From the NCBI GenBank assembly GCA_039566865.1, contig CM076954.1, forward strand, positions 9,370,001 to 9,434,000: a stretch of 64,000 nucleotides of DNA, in the 5' to 3' direction. The notes beneath the pieces were generated by a model. That model made no database searches and was not told the DNA's origin. It saw only the letters and a list, made by a program, of their open reading frames with translations. A program made the position numbers and the translations under genes. The stretch comes from Aurelia coerulea. Taxonomy: Eukaryota > Cnidaria > Scyphozoa > Semaeostomeae > Ulmaridae. Shown here one piece after another: positions 47,401 to 58,575 of this stretch. Numbering within the stretch: position 1 is the first letter of the stretch; every line of letters starts with the position of its first letter.

Positions 47401-50400
47401 TTTTGAAATTGAATTTTGGGGAATAATTAAAGAGCCTGTGATAGATTCTGCAAGTGACAAAGATATCGTCTTCTTTTGAAATTGAATTTTGGGGAATAAT
47501 TAAGGAGCCTGTGATAGATTCTGCAAGTGACAAAGGTATTGTCTTCTTTTGAAATTGAATTTTGGGGAATAATTAAGGAGCCTGTGATAGATTCTGCAAG
47601 TGACAAAGGTATTGTCTTCTTTTGAAATTGAATTTTGGGGATTAATTAAGGAGCCTGTGATAGATTCTGCAAGTGACAAAGGTATTGTCTTCTTTTGAAA
47701 TTGAATTTTGGGGAATAATTAAGGAGCCTGTGATAGATTCTGCAAGTGACAAAGGTATTGTCTTCTTTTGAAATTGAATTTTGGGGAATAATTAAAGAGC
47801 CTGTGATAGATTCTGCAAGTGACAAAGGTATTGTCTTCTTTTGAAATTGAATTTTGGGGAATAATTAAAGAGCCTGTGATAGATTCTGCAAGTGACAAAG
47901 GTATTGTATTCTTTTGAAATTGAATTTTGGGGAATAATTAAGGAGCCTGTGATAGATTCTGCAAGTGACAAAGGTATTGTATTCTTTTGAAATTGAATTT
48001 TGGGGAATAATTAAGGAGCCTGTGATAGATTCTGCAAGTGACAAAGGTATTGTCTTCTTTTGAATTTAATTTTGGGGAATAATTAAAGAGCCTGTGATAG
48101 ATTCTGCAAGTGACAAAGGTATTGTCTTCTTTTGAAATTAATTTTGGGGAATAATTAAAGAGCCTGTGATAGATTCTGCAAGTGACAAAGGTATTGTCTT
48201 CTTTTGAATTTAATTTTGGGGAATAATTAAAGAGCCTGTGATAGATTCTGCAAGTGACAAAGGTATTGTCTTCTTTTGAATTTTATTTTGGGGAATAATT
48301 AAAGAGCCTGTGATAGATTCTGCAAGTGACAAAGGTATTGTCTTCTTTTGAATTTAATTTTGGGGAATAATTAAAGAGCCTGTGATAGATTCTGCAAGTG
48401 ACAAAGATATCGTCTTCTTTTGAAATTGAATTTTGGGGAATAATTAAGGAGCCTGTGATAGATTCTGCAAGTGACAAAGGTATTGTCTTCTTTTGAAATT
48501 GAATTTTGGGGAATAATTAAGGAGCCTGTGATAGATTCTGCAAGTGACAAAGGTATTGTCTTCTTTTGAAATTGAATTTTGGGGAATAATTAAAGAGCCT
48601 GTGATAGATTCTGCAAGTGACAAAGGTATTGTCTTCTTTTGAAATTGAATTTTGGGGAATAATTAAAGAGCCTGTGATAGATTCTGCAAGTGACAAAGGT
48701 ATTGTATTCTTTTGAAATTGAATTTTGGGGAATAATTAAAGAGCCTGTGATAAATTCTGCAAGTGACAAAGGTATTGTATTCTTTTGAAATTGAATTTTG
48801 GGGAATAATTAAAGAGCCTGTGATAGATTCTGCAAGTGACAAAGGTATTGTATTCTTTTGAAATTGAATTTTGGGGAATAATTAAAGAGCCTGTGATAGA
48901 TTCTGGAAGTGACAAAGGTATTGTCTTCTTTTGAAATTGAATTTGGGGAATAATTAAAGAGCCTGTGATAGATTCTGCAAGTGACAAAGGTATTGTCTCC
49001 TTTTGAAATTGAATTTTGGGGAATAATTAAAGAGCCTGTGATAGATTCTGCAAGCGACAAAGATATCGTCTTCTTTTGAAATTGAATTTTGGGGAATAAT
49101 TAAGGAGCCTGTGATAGATTCTGCAAGTGACAAAGGTATTGTCTTCTTTTGAAATTGAATTTTTGGGAATAATTAAGGAGCCTGTGATAGATTCTGCAAG
49201 TGACAAAGGTATTGTCTTCTTTTGAAATTGAATTTTGGGGAATAATTAAGGAGCCTGTGATAGATTCTGCAAGTGACAAAGGTATTGTCTTCTTTTGAAA
49301 TTGAATTTTGGGGAATAATTAAGGAGCCTGTGATAGATTCTGCAAGTGACAAAGGTATTGTCTTCTTTTGAAATTGAATTTTGGGGAATAATTAAAGAGC
49401 CTGTGATAGATTCTGCAAGTGACAAAGGTATTGTCTTCTTTTGAAATTGAATTTTGGGGAATAATTAAAGAGCCTGTGATAGATTCTGCAAGTGACAAAG
49501 GTATTGTATTCTTTTGAAATTGAATTTTGGGGAATAATTAAGGAGCCTGTGATAGATTCTGCAAGTGACAAAGGTATTGTCTTCTTTTGAAATTGAATTT
49601 TGGGGAATAATTAAAGAGCCTGTGATAGATTCTGCAAGTGACAAAGGTATTGTCTTCTTTTGAAATTGAATTTTGGGGAATAATTAAAGAGCCTGTGATA
49701 GATTCTGCAAGTGACAAAGATATCGTCTTCTTTTGAAATTGAATTTTAGGGAATAATTAAGGAGCCTGTGATAGATTCTGCAAGTGACAAAGGTATTGTC
49801 TTCTTTTGAAATTGAATTTTGGGGAATAATTAAGGAGCCTGTGATAGATTCTGCAAGTGAAAAAGGTATTGTCTTCTTTTGAAATTGAATTTTGGGGAAT
49901 AATTAAAGAGCCTGTGATAGATTCTGCAAGTGACAAAGGTATTGTCTTCTTTTGAAATTGAATTTTGGCGAATAATTAAAGTGCCTGTGATAGATTCTGC
50001 AAGTGACAAAGGTATTGTATTCTTTTGAAATTGAATTTTGGGGAATAATTAAAGAGCCTGTGATAGATTCTGCAAGTGACAAAGGTATTGTATTCTTTTG
50101 AAATTGAATTTTGGGGAATAATTAAAGAGCCTGTGATAGATTCTGCAAGTGACAAAGGTATTGTATTCTTTTGAAATTGAATTTTGGGGAATAATTAAAG
50201 AGCCTGTTATAGATTCTGCAAGTGACAAAGGTATTGTCTTCTTTTGAAATTGAATTTGGGGAATAATTAAAGAGCCTGTGATAGATTCTGCAAGTGACAA
50301 AGGTATTGTCTTCTTTTGAAATTGAATTTTGGGGAATAATTAAAGAGCCTGTGATAGATTCTGCAAGTGACAAAGATATCGTCTTCTTTTGAAATTGAAT

Positions 50401-53400
50401 TTTGGGGAATAATTAAGGAGCCTGTGATAGATTCTGCAAGTGACAAAGGTATTGTCTTCTTTTGAAATTGAATTTTGGGGAATAATTAAGGAGCCTGTGA
50501 TAGATTCTGCAAGTGACAAAGGTATTGTCTTCTTTTGAAATTGAATTTTGGGGATTAATTAAGGAGCCTGTGATAGATTCTGCAAGTGACAAAGGTATTG
50601 TCTTCTTTTGAAATTGAATTTTGGGGAATAATTAAGGAGCCTGTGATAGATTCTGCAAGTGACAAAGGTATTGTCTTCTTTTGAAATTGAATTTTGGGGA
50701 ATAATTAAAGAGCCTGTGATAGATTCTGCAAGTGACAAAGGTATTGTCTTCTTTTGAATTTAATTTTGGGGAATAATTAAAGAGCCTGTGATAGATTCTG
50801 CAAGTGACAAAGGTATTGTCTTCTTTTGAATTTAATTTTGGGGAATAATTAAAGAGCCTGTGATAGATTCTGCAAGTGACAAAGGTATTGTCTCCTTTTG
50901 AAATTGAATTTTGGGGAATAATTAAAGAGCCTGTGATAGATTCTGCAAGCGACAAAGATATCGTCTTCTTTTGAAATTGAATTTTGGGGAATAATTAAGG
51001 AGCCTGTGATAGATTCTGCAAGTGACAAAGGTATTGTCTTCTTTTGAAATTGAATTTTTGGGAATAATTAAGGAGCCTGTGATAGATTCTGCAAGTGACA
51101 AAGGTATTGTCTTCTTTTGAAATTGAATTTTGGGGAATAATTAAGGAGCCTGTGATAGATTCTGCAAGTGACAAAGGTATTGTCTTCTTTTGAAATTGAA
51201 TTTTGGGGAATAATTAAGGAGCCTGTGATAGATTCTGCAAGTGACAAAGGTATTGTCTTCTTTTGAAATTGAATTTTGGGGAATAATTAAAGAGCCTGTG
51301 ATAGATTCTGCAAGTGACAAAGGTATTGTCTTCTTTTGAAATTGAATTTTGGGGAATAATTAAAGAGCCTGTGATAGATTCTGCAAGTGACAAAGGTATT
51401 GTATTCTTTTGAAATTGAATTTTGGGGAATAATTAAGGAGCCTGTGATAGATTCTGCAAGTGACAAAGGTATTGTATTCTTTTGAAATTGCATTTTGGGG
51501 AATAATTAAGGAGCCTGTGATAGATTCTGCAAGTGACAAAGGTATTGTATTCTTTTGAAATTGAATTTTGGGGAATAATTAAGGAGCCTGTGATAGATTC
51601 TGCAAGTGACAAAGGTATTGTCTTCTTTTGAAATTGAATTTTGGGGAATAATTAAGGAGCCTGTGATAGATTCTGCAAGTGACGAAGGTATTGTCTTCTT
51701 TTGAAATTGAATTTTGGGGAATAATTAAGGAGCCTGTGATAGATTCTGCAAGTGACAAAGGTTTTGTATTCTTTTGAAATTGAATTTTGGGGAATAATTA
51801 AAGAGCCTGTGATAGATTCTGCAAGGGACAAAGGTATTGTCTTCTTTTGAAATTGAATTTTGGGGAATAATTAAGGAGCCTGTGATAGATTCTGCAAGTG
51901 ACAAAGGTATTGTCTTCTTTTGAAATTGAATTTTGGGGAATAATTAAAGAGCCTGTGATAGATTCTGCAAGTGACAAAGGTATTGTCTTCTTTTGAAATT
52001 GAATTTTGGGGAATAATTAAAGAGCCTGTGATAGATTCTGCAAGTGACAAAGGTATTGTCTTCTTTTGAAATTGAATTTTGGGGAATAATTAAAGAGCCT
52101 GTGATAGATTCTGCAAGTGACAAAGGTATTGTCTTCTTTTGAAATTGAATTTTGGGGAATAATTAAAGAGCCTGTGATAGATTCTGCAAGTGACAAAGGT
52201 ATCGTCTTCTTTTGAAATTGAATTTTGGGGAATAATTAAGGAGCCTGTGATAGATTCTGCAAGTGACAAAGGTATTTATCTTCTTTTGAAATTGAATTTT
52301 GGGGAATAATTAAAGAGCCTGTGATAGATTCTGCAAGTGACAAAGGTATTGTCTTCTTTTGAAATTGAATTTTGGGGAATAATTAAAGAGCCTGTGATAG
52401 ATTCTGCAAGTGACAAAGATATTGTCTTCTTTTGAAATTGAATTTTGGGGAATGATTAAAGAGCCTGTGATAGATTCTGCAAGTGACAAAGGTATCGTCT
52501 TCTTTTGAAATTGAATTTTGGGGAATAATTAAGGAGCCTGTGATAGATTCTGCAAGTGACAAAGGTATTGTCTTCTTTTGAAATTGAATTTTGGGGAATA
52601 ATTAAGGAGCCTGTGATAGATTCTGCAAGTGACAAAGGTAATGTCTTCTTTTGAAATTGAATTTTTGGGGAATAATTAAAGAGCCTGTGATAGATTCTGC
52701 AAGTGACAAAGGTATTGTATTCTTTTGAAATTGAATTTTGGGGAATAATTAAGGAGCCTGTGATAGATTCTGCAAGTGACAAAGGTATTGTATTCTTTTG
52801 AAATTGAATTTTGGGGAATAATTAAGGAGCCTGTGATAGATTCTGCAAGTGACAAAGGTATTGTATTCCTTTGAAATTGAATTTTGGGGAATAATTAAGG
52901 AGCCTGTGATAGATTCTGCAAGTGACAAAGGTATTGTATTCTTTTGAAATTGAATTTTGGGGAATAATTAAGGAGCCTGTGATAGATTCTGCAAGTGACA
53001 AAGGTATTGTATTCTTTTGAAATTGAATTTTGGGGAATAATTAAGGAGCCTGTGATAGATTCTGCAAGTGACAAAGGTATTGTATTCTTTTGAAATTGAA
53101 TTTTGGGGAATAATTAAGGAGCCTGTGATAGATTCTGCAAGTGACAAAGGTATTGTATTCTTTTGAAATTTAATTTTGGGGAATAATTAAGGAGCCTGTG
53201 ATAGATTCTGCAAGCGACAAAGGTATTGTATTCTTTTGAAATTGAATTTTGGGGAATAATTAAGGAGCCTGTGATAGATTCTGCAAGTGACAAAGGTATT
53301 GTATTCTTTTAAAATTGAATTTTGGGGAATAATTAAGGAGCCTGTGATAGATTCTGCAAGTGACAAAGGTATTGTCTTCTTTTGAAATTGAATTTTGGGG

Positions 53401-53450
53401 AATAATTAAGGAGCCTGTGATAGATTCTGCAAGTGACAGAGATATTGTAT
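29465..53450 (+). repeat. 73-bp satellite array, about 329 copies, 24 kb
   Basis: Head-to-tail copies of a 73-bp unit starting GAAATTGAATTTTGGGGAAT and containing GGAGCCTGTGATAGATTCTG and AAGTGACAAAGGTATTGT. Copies are nearly identical; common variants are AAGGAGCC/AAAGAGCC, GTATTC/GTCTTC, GATATC and a 72-bp form lacking one T of TTTT. The unit is about 33% GC with 18 G to 6 C on the + strand. No other sequence interrupts it. Because 73 is not divisible by 3, frames rotate between units. The recurrent 83-codon minus-strand ORFs (SLAESITGSLIIPQ...) are by-products, often spanning a 72-bp unit, and are not genes. The first units and the last (GATATTGTATGCATAAAA) show slight edge divergence. It lies wholly in one ABCF1 intron. 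Confidence 0.98.
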
Positions 53451-53589
53451 GCATAAAACTTGGAATCTGTAGGAATCTGTAGCGTTTTTATTACTCCATT
53501 ACTGTTTTTAGGAAATAGCCTTTAATACGTATAATACTGATCAATTTGGTGCCTTTTTGAAATTTAGTTTTTCTATTTCTTTGATTTAG

Positions 53590-53652
53590 GAAGCTCAAAC
53601 AAAGAAAAGCGCCGGCCGAAAAGAGAAAGGAAAGAAAGATGATGTTGTTGAG
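53590..53652 (+). CDS. ABCF1: ABCF1 exon e: basic linker
   Basis: Twenty-one codons, phase 0 at both ends, including TKKSAGRKEKGKKDD, a Lys-rich low-complexity segment that fits the variable second half of the ABCF1 linker. The acceptor CTTTGATTTAG is good; the donor GTATTTG is weaker than the others. It starts only 140 bp after the end of the satellite array. It aligns poorly to vertebrate ABCF1, as expected for this divergent region, but phase and splice sites support it. Confidence 0.8.
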
Positions 53653-55194
53653 GTATTTGTTGGTAATTATTATTGGATCTTCATTACCTTATTGCAGTTT
53701 GCTTGTCTTCAAAAGAAAAATTCTTCCCTTTGAGCCATTTATCGGATATTCATTGCTTTTCATATTTTACTTGTCTTTGAAAGAAAGGTCTTGATCAACG
53801 TGGTCATGTTCAGTTAGCTATTATTGTGCAATTGGTTATCAGCCCCCCCCCCCCAAACATCTCTTTCTTCTGTGAGCAAGACCCATATTGCAAAACAAGT
53901 TCCTGCTGCAAATATGACCTAATCTAGGCATGTAAATATATGAATCTGGTAAAAAGTAAAACAATCCATGAGGTTTTTCATAATATTTCGCTGAGACAAA
54001 TCTTAACCCTTTCAAGCCTAGGGGGGGGGGCTAGCGTCTTTTCTTCCATGGATTTTTACCAAGTGCACTTGCAACGCGGAAATTTTCAGACTTTTAGTTT
54101 TTTTCCTTCTTTTAATCGAAAATGAACTGTTTAGAAGTATTGAATTCATTCCAGGTGGTACATGCGATCAATTTTTGAGAGATGCACAGTGGGTTAGAGG
54201 CAGACATTCGAAAATTTTTAAGTTCTCTAAATCATTAGTTGTTATGCAGTCTTCGAAAGCTGAATAATTGGGCTTTCATGCGCTGTTTAAAGTTTTCATT
54301 TACCTTGTGTTTTCACAGAATTATATATTTTTGAATCTGAGTAAATTGGACAAAATCTTTGAACATGTTACACCCAGCATTCTAGTAGCAAAGAATGCGG
54401 ATAAATGTTTTTTGGCTAGGAAAATGGTTTGCAGATTGTTCGATCAGCATTACCAGAGCATAAATAGTCACTGTTTGTTGAGAAGCAAGATGAAAATGTT
54501 TTATCAGCTCCACTTTTACCACAGCAACAATTTTCTTCACACACTTAGTCAAGTTTGTCATCTCATTCAGAGGGCAAAATTGGACTTTAATCGAGAGTAT
54601 CTCTAAAAGTACTATGAGAAACATCAACACCAATCTATTTTCTGAAAGAGAAGCTTATTATAAGTTTATTTTTGAAGGTTTCATTTTGTTTCTTCTTGGA
54701 AAATGCAAGGGGAAAGGCCTTTTTTGGGACATTTTGGGTGCCCCAAGAAAAGATATTGAGACAAGGCCAATTTTTTGAGAATGCTACAAAGTATTTTAAT
54801 TAAGGAGCATCCGCTAGGTAATATTGTGGTAATATGATGCGCATAAGAACCTCCTATATAGCTTAGGTTTGTATTGAAATGTAGCAGGAAGGAGTTTTTT
54901 GGTTAGAATTCCTAAAACTGAAGTATAGGACCTGGTCCCCTAAATGTGGAGAAATGTTGAACTTTATTCATTGTTCCAACAGAATATTTTGAAATGAGCC
55001 ATGAGTCACCATTGCTAATTTATTTGAGACCGAGGAGTATAAAAGGGTTCTTGGCTCAGAGTCTAAACTTTGAATATCGGGTCCCAGCCCCCCTAAATAT
55101 GAAAATTTTAAATTTTTTGTAAACCATTCGATTTATCCTTCTCATACGTTGAAAACGAGCTACCAACTGCTCCTGTAACATTTATTTCACTGTA
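53653..55194. other. intron, low-complexity runs only
   Basis: C run at 53844-53854 and G run at 54022-54031. A 112-codon + strand ORF at 54268-54606 has no recognisable motif and is probably chance. Confidence 0.5.
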
Positions 55195-55215
55195 CCGGGT
55201 GTCCCAAAAAAGGCA
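55195..55215 (+). repeat. solitary mariner-like terminal repeat
   Basis: TA followed by CCGGGTGTCCCAAAAAA, the same end as the 3703-3913 MITE. No matching opposite end was found nearby, so it is a truncated element. Confidence 0.55.
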
Positions 55216-55360
55216 ACAGATTTGATCGGGACTAGCGACAAGAATTTAGGTACAATCAATCCAAAATAATTTTTGATATAATCCTCGATAGCTAACTTGG
55301 AGATAAATACCTTGTTTGTTGATATTGGTGCATGGAGAGTTGGAATATCAGTTTTATTAG

Positions 55361-55767
55361 CATTATTATTATCATTATCAGTGTTATTGTTATTTTATTT
55401 GAAATTGGCTAAAGATATATAGCTATAATTGCTAATTAAGGCCATCTATTTACGAAAATACATACAATGTTGCAAGGAAGGTATAGGTAATTTACAATAA
55501 AAAGCCAAAACTATGAGAGAATATTTTACATAATCTGCTGTTGTAGGTTGGCATTTGTGGACGTTAATAAGTCTTTTGAATGTCTAACGGGAATCTGAAT
55601 TTTTCAATTCTGGTGGTAGTGTCTCCCATACTTTTTCCGTATCGATTCCAAGGCAAGTTGTTTTTGCCTTCGGTAGGTGTAGTTTATCAAAACACCTTAG
55701 ATTACAATGCATTTCTTTTTCTTTAAAAGGATGCTTCATGAAGCTTGTATTTAGATATTTTGTTTTG
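55361..55767 (-). mobile_element. CR1/L2-like LINE 3' end, family A
   Basis: The minus strand, near 55610-55690, encodes a decayed LINE C-terminus (KVWETLPPE-like, then a FKRLI-like segment). The 3' UTR has GGCCTTAATTAGC and an ATAATGATAATAATAATG tail (55361-55380). The shared UTR word and tail identify it with 1600-2046. Confidence 0.6.
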
Positions 55768-55769
55768 TA

Positions 55770-56519
55770 CAGGGTTTCCCAGGAAATTTGTTCAACGTTT
55801 GATTAAATATTGAAAATTAATGATATTAATGTTTTTGGTCAACCAACCCTCTGTTCCTAAGATTTTAAATTGATTTTTGACGCCAGAATCTTGTGAATCC
55901 GCTAAGAATTCACAGAACTACAAGCTTCTGAAGTTCAAGTTTGTGCGAAAGCTGAAAGCAGACGCCCCTAACTGAATTGTTTTTCAAAAAGACGTCCCAA
56001 AATCGAGGTAAAAGAAGACTGTCCAATGTTTAACCTCTTGCTGATGTCAGAGCAAACCAAATAGGACTTCAAAAGTAATTCAATTCTTGTAACCGTTACC
56101 AAAATTTATCTAAGAATGCAAGTTTCCAAATATATGGAATTAGAACTTAATCGATGAGAGACGGGGCAATTCTAAATTGTGCTCGGCAGAATTCCTCCAA
56201 GCATCCATAACTTTGATTCAATGTTAGAGAAAGCTAGTTTATCGAAAGTGCTTTTTAAATTCTATTTGATTTGGTTTGAATAGACGAGATGCTAGTTTCA
56301 CAAAATATGCAATTTAGGGGCGTCTTGTTTCAGCTTTCGCACAAACTTGAACTTCAAAAGCTCGTAACTCTGTGAATATTTAGCCGTTTTGCTAGCTTCT
56401 AGTGTCTAGAATTCATTTAAATTCTCAGCAATATGATTATGTTACCATGGATTCTGTACATTTTTTCGTAATTATTTAATATTTAATCAAACTTCGAACA
56501 ATTCTTTTGGGACACCCTG
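55770..56519. mobile_element. 750-bp TA-flanked foldback transposon
   Basis: The ends are CAGGGTTTCCCAGGAAATTT and, in reverse complement, CAGGGTGTCCCAAAAGAATT, with TA at 55768-55769 and 56520-56521. The arms continue inward (GTTTGATTAAATATTGAAAA) and pair again around AGTTCAAGTTTGTGCGAAAG (55936) with its partner near 56330. It has no transposase frame. Confidence 0.82.
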
Positions 56520-56691
56520 TAGATATCTATTATGAGCAACTGCGGATTCATCTGATGAACTGTTACGAAATTGTCAATTTCTAATAAGTTTTGAAAACTA
56601 GAAACATTGTCCTTGCATGCGATTCTTTAGGTATGATAGAGTATGACCTGACCTGCTATGATAGAGTTATGGCATTCTATTATTGTTTTAG

Positions 56692-56797
56692 GAATCAGCA
56701 AAAAAACAAGAGCTATTAAAAAAGCCAAGGGAATACAAAGTTAAATTTACGATACCCAGTCCACCACCGTTAAATCCACCAATCTTAGGCTTGAAAG
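56692..56797 (+). CDS. ABCF1: ABCF1 exon f: linker to NBD2
   Basis: Reads [19 protein letters not shown] then [16 protein letters not shown] plus one base. This is the strongly conserved ELL.RP.EY.V.F..P.PPPL.PP.LGL stretch that leads into the second nucleotide-binding domain of ABCF1. The acceptor is TTGTTTTAG and the donor GTAGGT; it leaves G for the next codon. Confidence 0.95.
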
Positions 56798-57246
56798 GTA
56801 GGTACCATTTATTGTGAAACACGATCTCTGGTGACGAGTTTTGGTGTCGATTATGCGTCTTTTGCTTTTCGCTTTGTCCACGTAGATCTTTATGTGCCCG
56901 AACTCAAAAATGTGTTCTACAGCTAGCCAAAACGTGATTGTGCTTTTGGAGACGAAACTCGTCTTCATCGATCCTTATGGTTACTGTACCCCTTCAGTGA
57001 CCACTCACGGTGTTTTCTCTCTTGATTATGATGCCCGTGATATAACACGTATAAACTATACATCATTCTATTCGTCATTTAATGGGGAGTATTAATGAGC
57101 CAAAAAGAATACACATATCCAGAAATTGTGCATTATGCACACGAAAACGCGAAAATTGGACCTGCCCACCTTCTAGAATCTCCTTGTCCCCCAGATAAGT
57201 TTCATATAAATCTCAATGAGATCTTTACATTCTCAACACATAAATC

Positions 57247-57513
57247 TACCATGCCTGCCAAAAGTCTTTAAACAACTTTGCTATTTTTGCTTTTTTGCGA
57301 TTTCCCCCTCTCCCCCTCAGAACATTGTTGTTCTGTGATGATAAAATGGGGTGGCAGGACGATTCGCGACTCTGATGGAATGCTAGGACAATAACCTTGC
57401 AAATCAACATTGTTTCGGGGGTCAGGGGGTGCTTTAACCTAATCGCTATGGTTAGAACTACGCATTTTCAAGAAATTGCCTAAGTGTTCCAAGGACTTTT
57501 GGCAGGCATTGTA
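57247..57513. mobile_element. candidate 267-bp MITE
   Basis: Terminal inverted repeats TAC(C/A)ATGCCTGCCAAAAGTC (57247-57266 and the reverse complement ending at 57513). The interior is partly palindromic (CAGAACATTGTTGTTCTG). The target duplication is not clear. Confidence 0.55.
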
Positions 57514-57675
57514 GCAAAGGGTATCTCAAATTTCCTTTGCGTGCATTAGCTTCAGAATGATAAATGAAAACATTTGCCCTTCGCCCCCTGGTCTCGTTTT
57601 GAGATTCATTCAAATGTTAAATTTGGACCATGCAATTTTTCTCAAGAGTGAGAAACAATTTGGTCCTACTATGCT

Positions 57676-58575
57676 CAGTTCAGTTCATTTCATTTTAAAA
57701 ATCCATCTAATACATGTTATAACTCTACATACCTACCTATCTAATTAACAAAGATGAATTAAAATATAATACAACATATAACATTGAAAAAACACAGGAT
57801 GGTACTTAAGGCTAAATGTAAACAGACTAAATAGGTAAGTATGAAGAGCCATAATGAGATTAGGGGAATTTCTTAAAGGAGGAGCTCCCTCAATAGGCAA
57901 GCTAATCGAGGAGGGAACACCCCCTATCTAAAAAGAAAATTGACTTTTCTAGGTGTTATTAGAAACTGGTGCAGAAAGACACATATAATAAAGTGTGAAT
58001 TACTGGGTGTAATTGTGGTACAAAAAGTAGATCTTTACCTTGGTTTTGAATGAAGCTTTCGAGTGAGAGTTTCTTAATTCAACAGGGATTTCATTCCAAA
58101 GCTTAGCTCCTTTATATCGAATGGAGTTGAGCCCAAATTGAAGGGTGTTCTTTCGAGCAAGAAACAAATCATCTTTACTAGCCTGTCTAGTGTTATTCTG
58201 ATGCATGGATGAATTCAATAGGAAAAAGTCATGGAAGCAACTCGGCGATGATCTATATACCGTTTCAAAGACAAAAGTGAGAAATTTAAGCTGAAAAAGA
58301 TCAGATAGTCTGAGAAGTTTTAAAAACTTAAAGATTGGAGCAGAAGGAGAAAGAGCAGGCTGAGAAGAAATTTTTCGGATGAGTCTCTTCTGAAGTTTGT
58401 AGACAGGGTCTGTATAAGACGCAGAAGTATTACCCCACACGATAATACCATACTGGGCAAAAGACATAAACAATGAATTATATAAGCAGAGTAACACATC
58501 TGGAGTCAGGAGGCTCTTAACCTTGGAAATAACACCACAAGTTCTAGCAAGTTTTTTGGAAAACTCCTTGCTTCA
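57676..58575 (-). mobile_element. 5'-truncated LINE, third family
   Basis: The minus-strand frame 58575 to 58000 is the C-terminal part of a non-LTR reverse transcriptase: LARTCGVISKVKSLLTPDVL, SFAQYGIIVWGNTSASYTDP, VYKLQKRLIRKISSQ, then YKGAKLWNEIPVELRNS and a stop. A 3' UTR runs to about 57676, ending in an AAATGAAATGAACTG-type tail. The catalytic domain is lost by truncation; the retained frame is intact. Confidence 0.82.

Noticed and set aside
29465..53450. CRISPR-like array
   Set aside because: There are no unique spacers between repeats; the whole 73-bp unit is repeated, and the host is an animal.
31312..53454. Dozens of 64-132 codon minus-strand ORFs with repeated SLAESITGSLIIPQ text
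   Set aside because: They follow the 73-bp repeat, rotate frame from unit to unit, and often need a 72-bp unit or indel to stay open. They are by-products of the satellite and not a gene family.
54268..54606. 112-codon + strand ORF as a gene
   Set aside because: No motif, no clear splice context or neighbours, and another ORF overlaps it on the opposite strand. It is probably chance in AT-rich intron.
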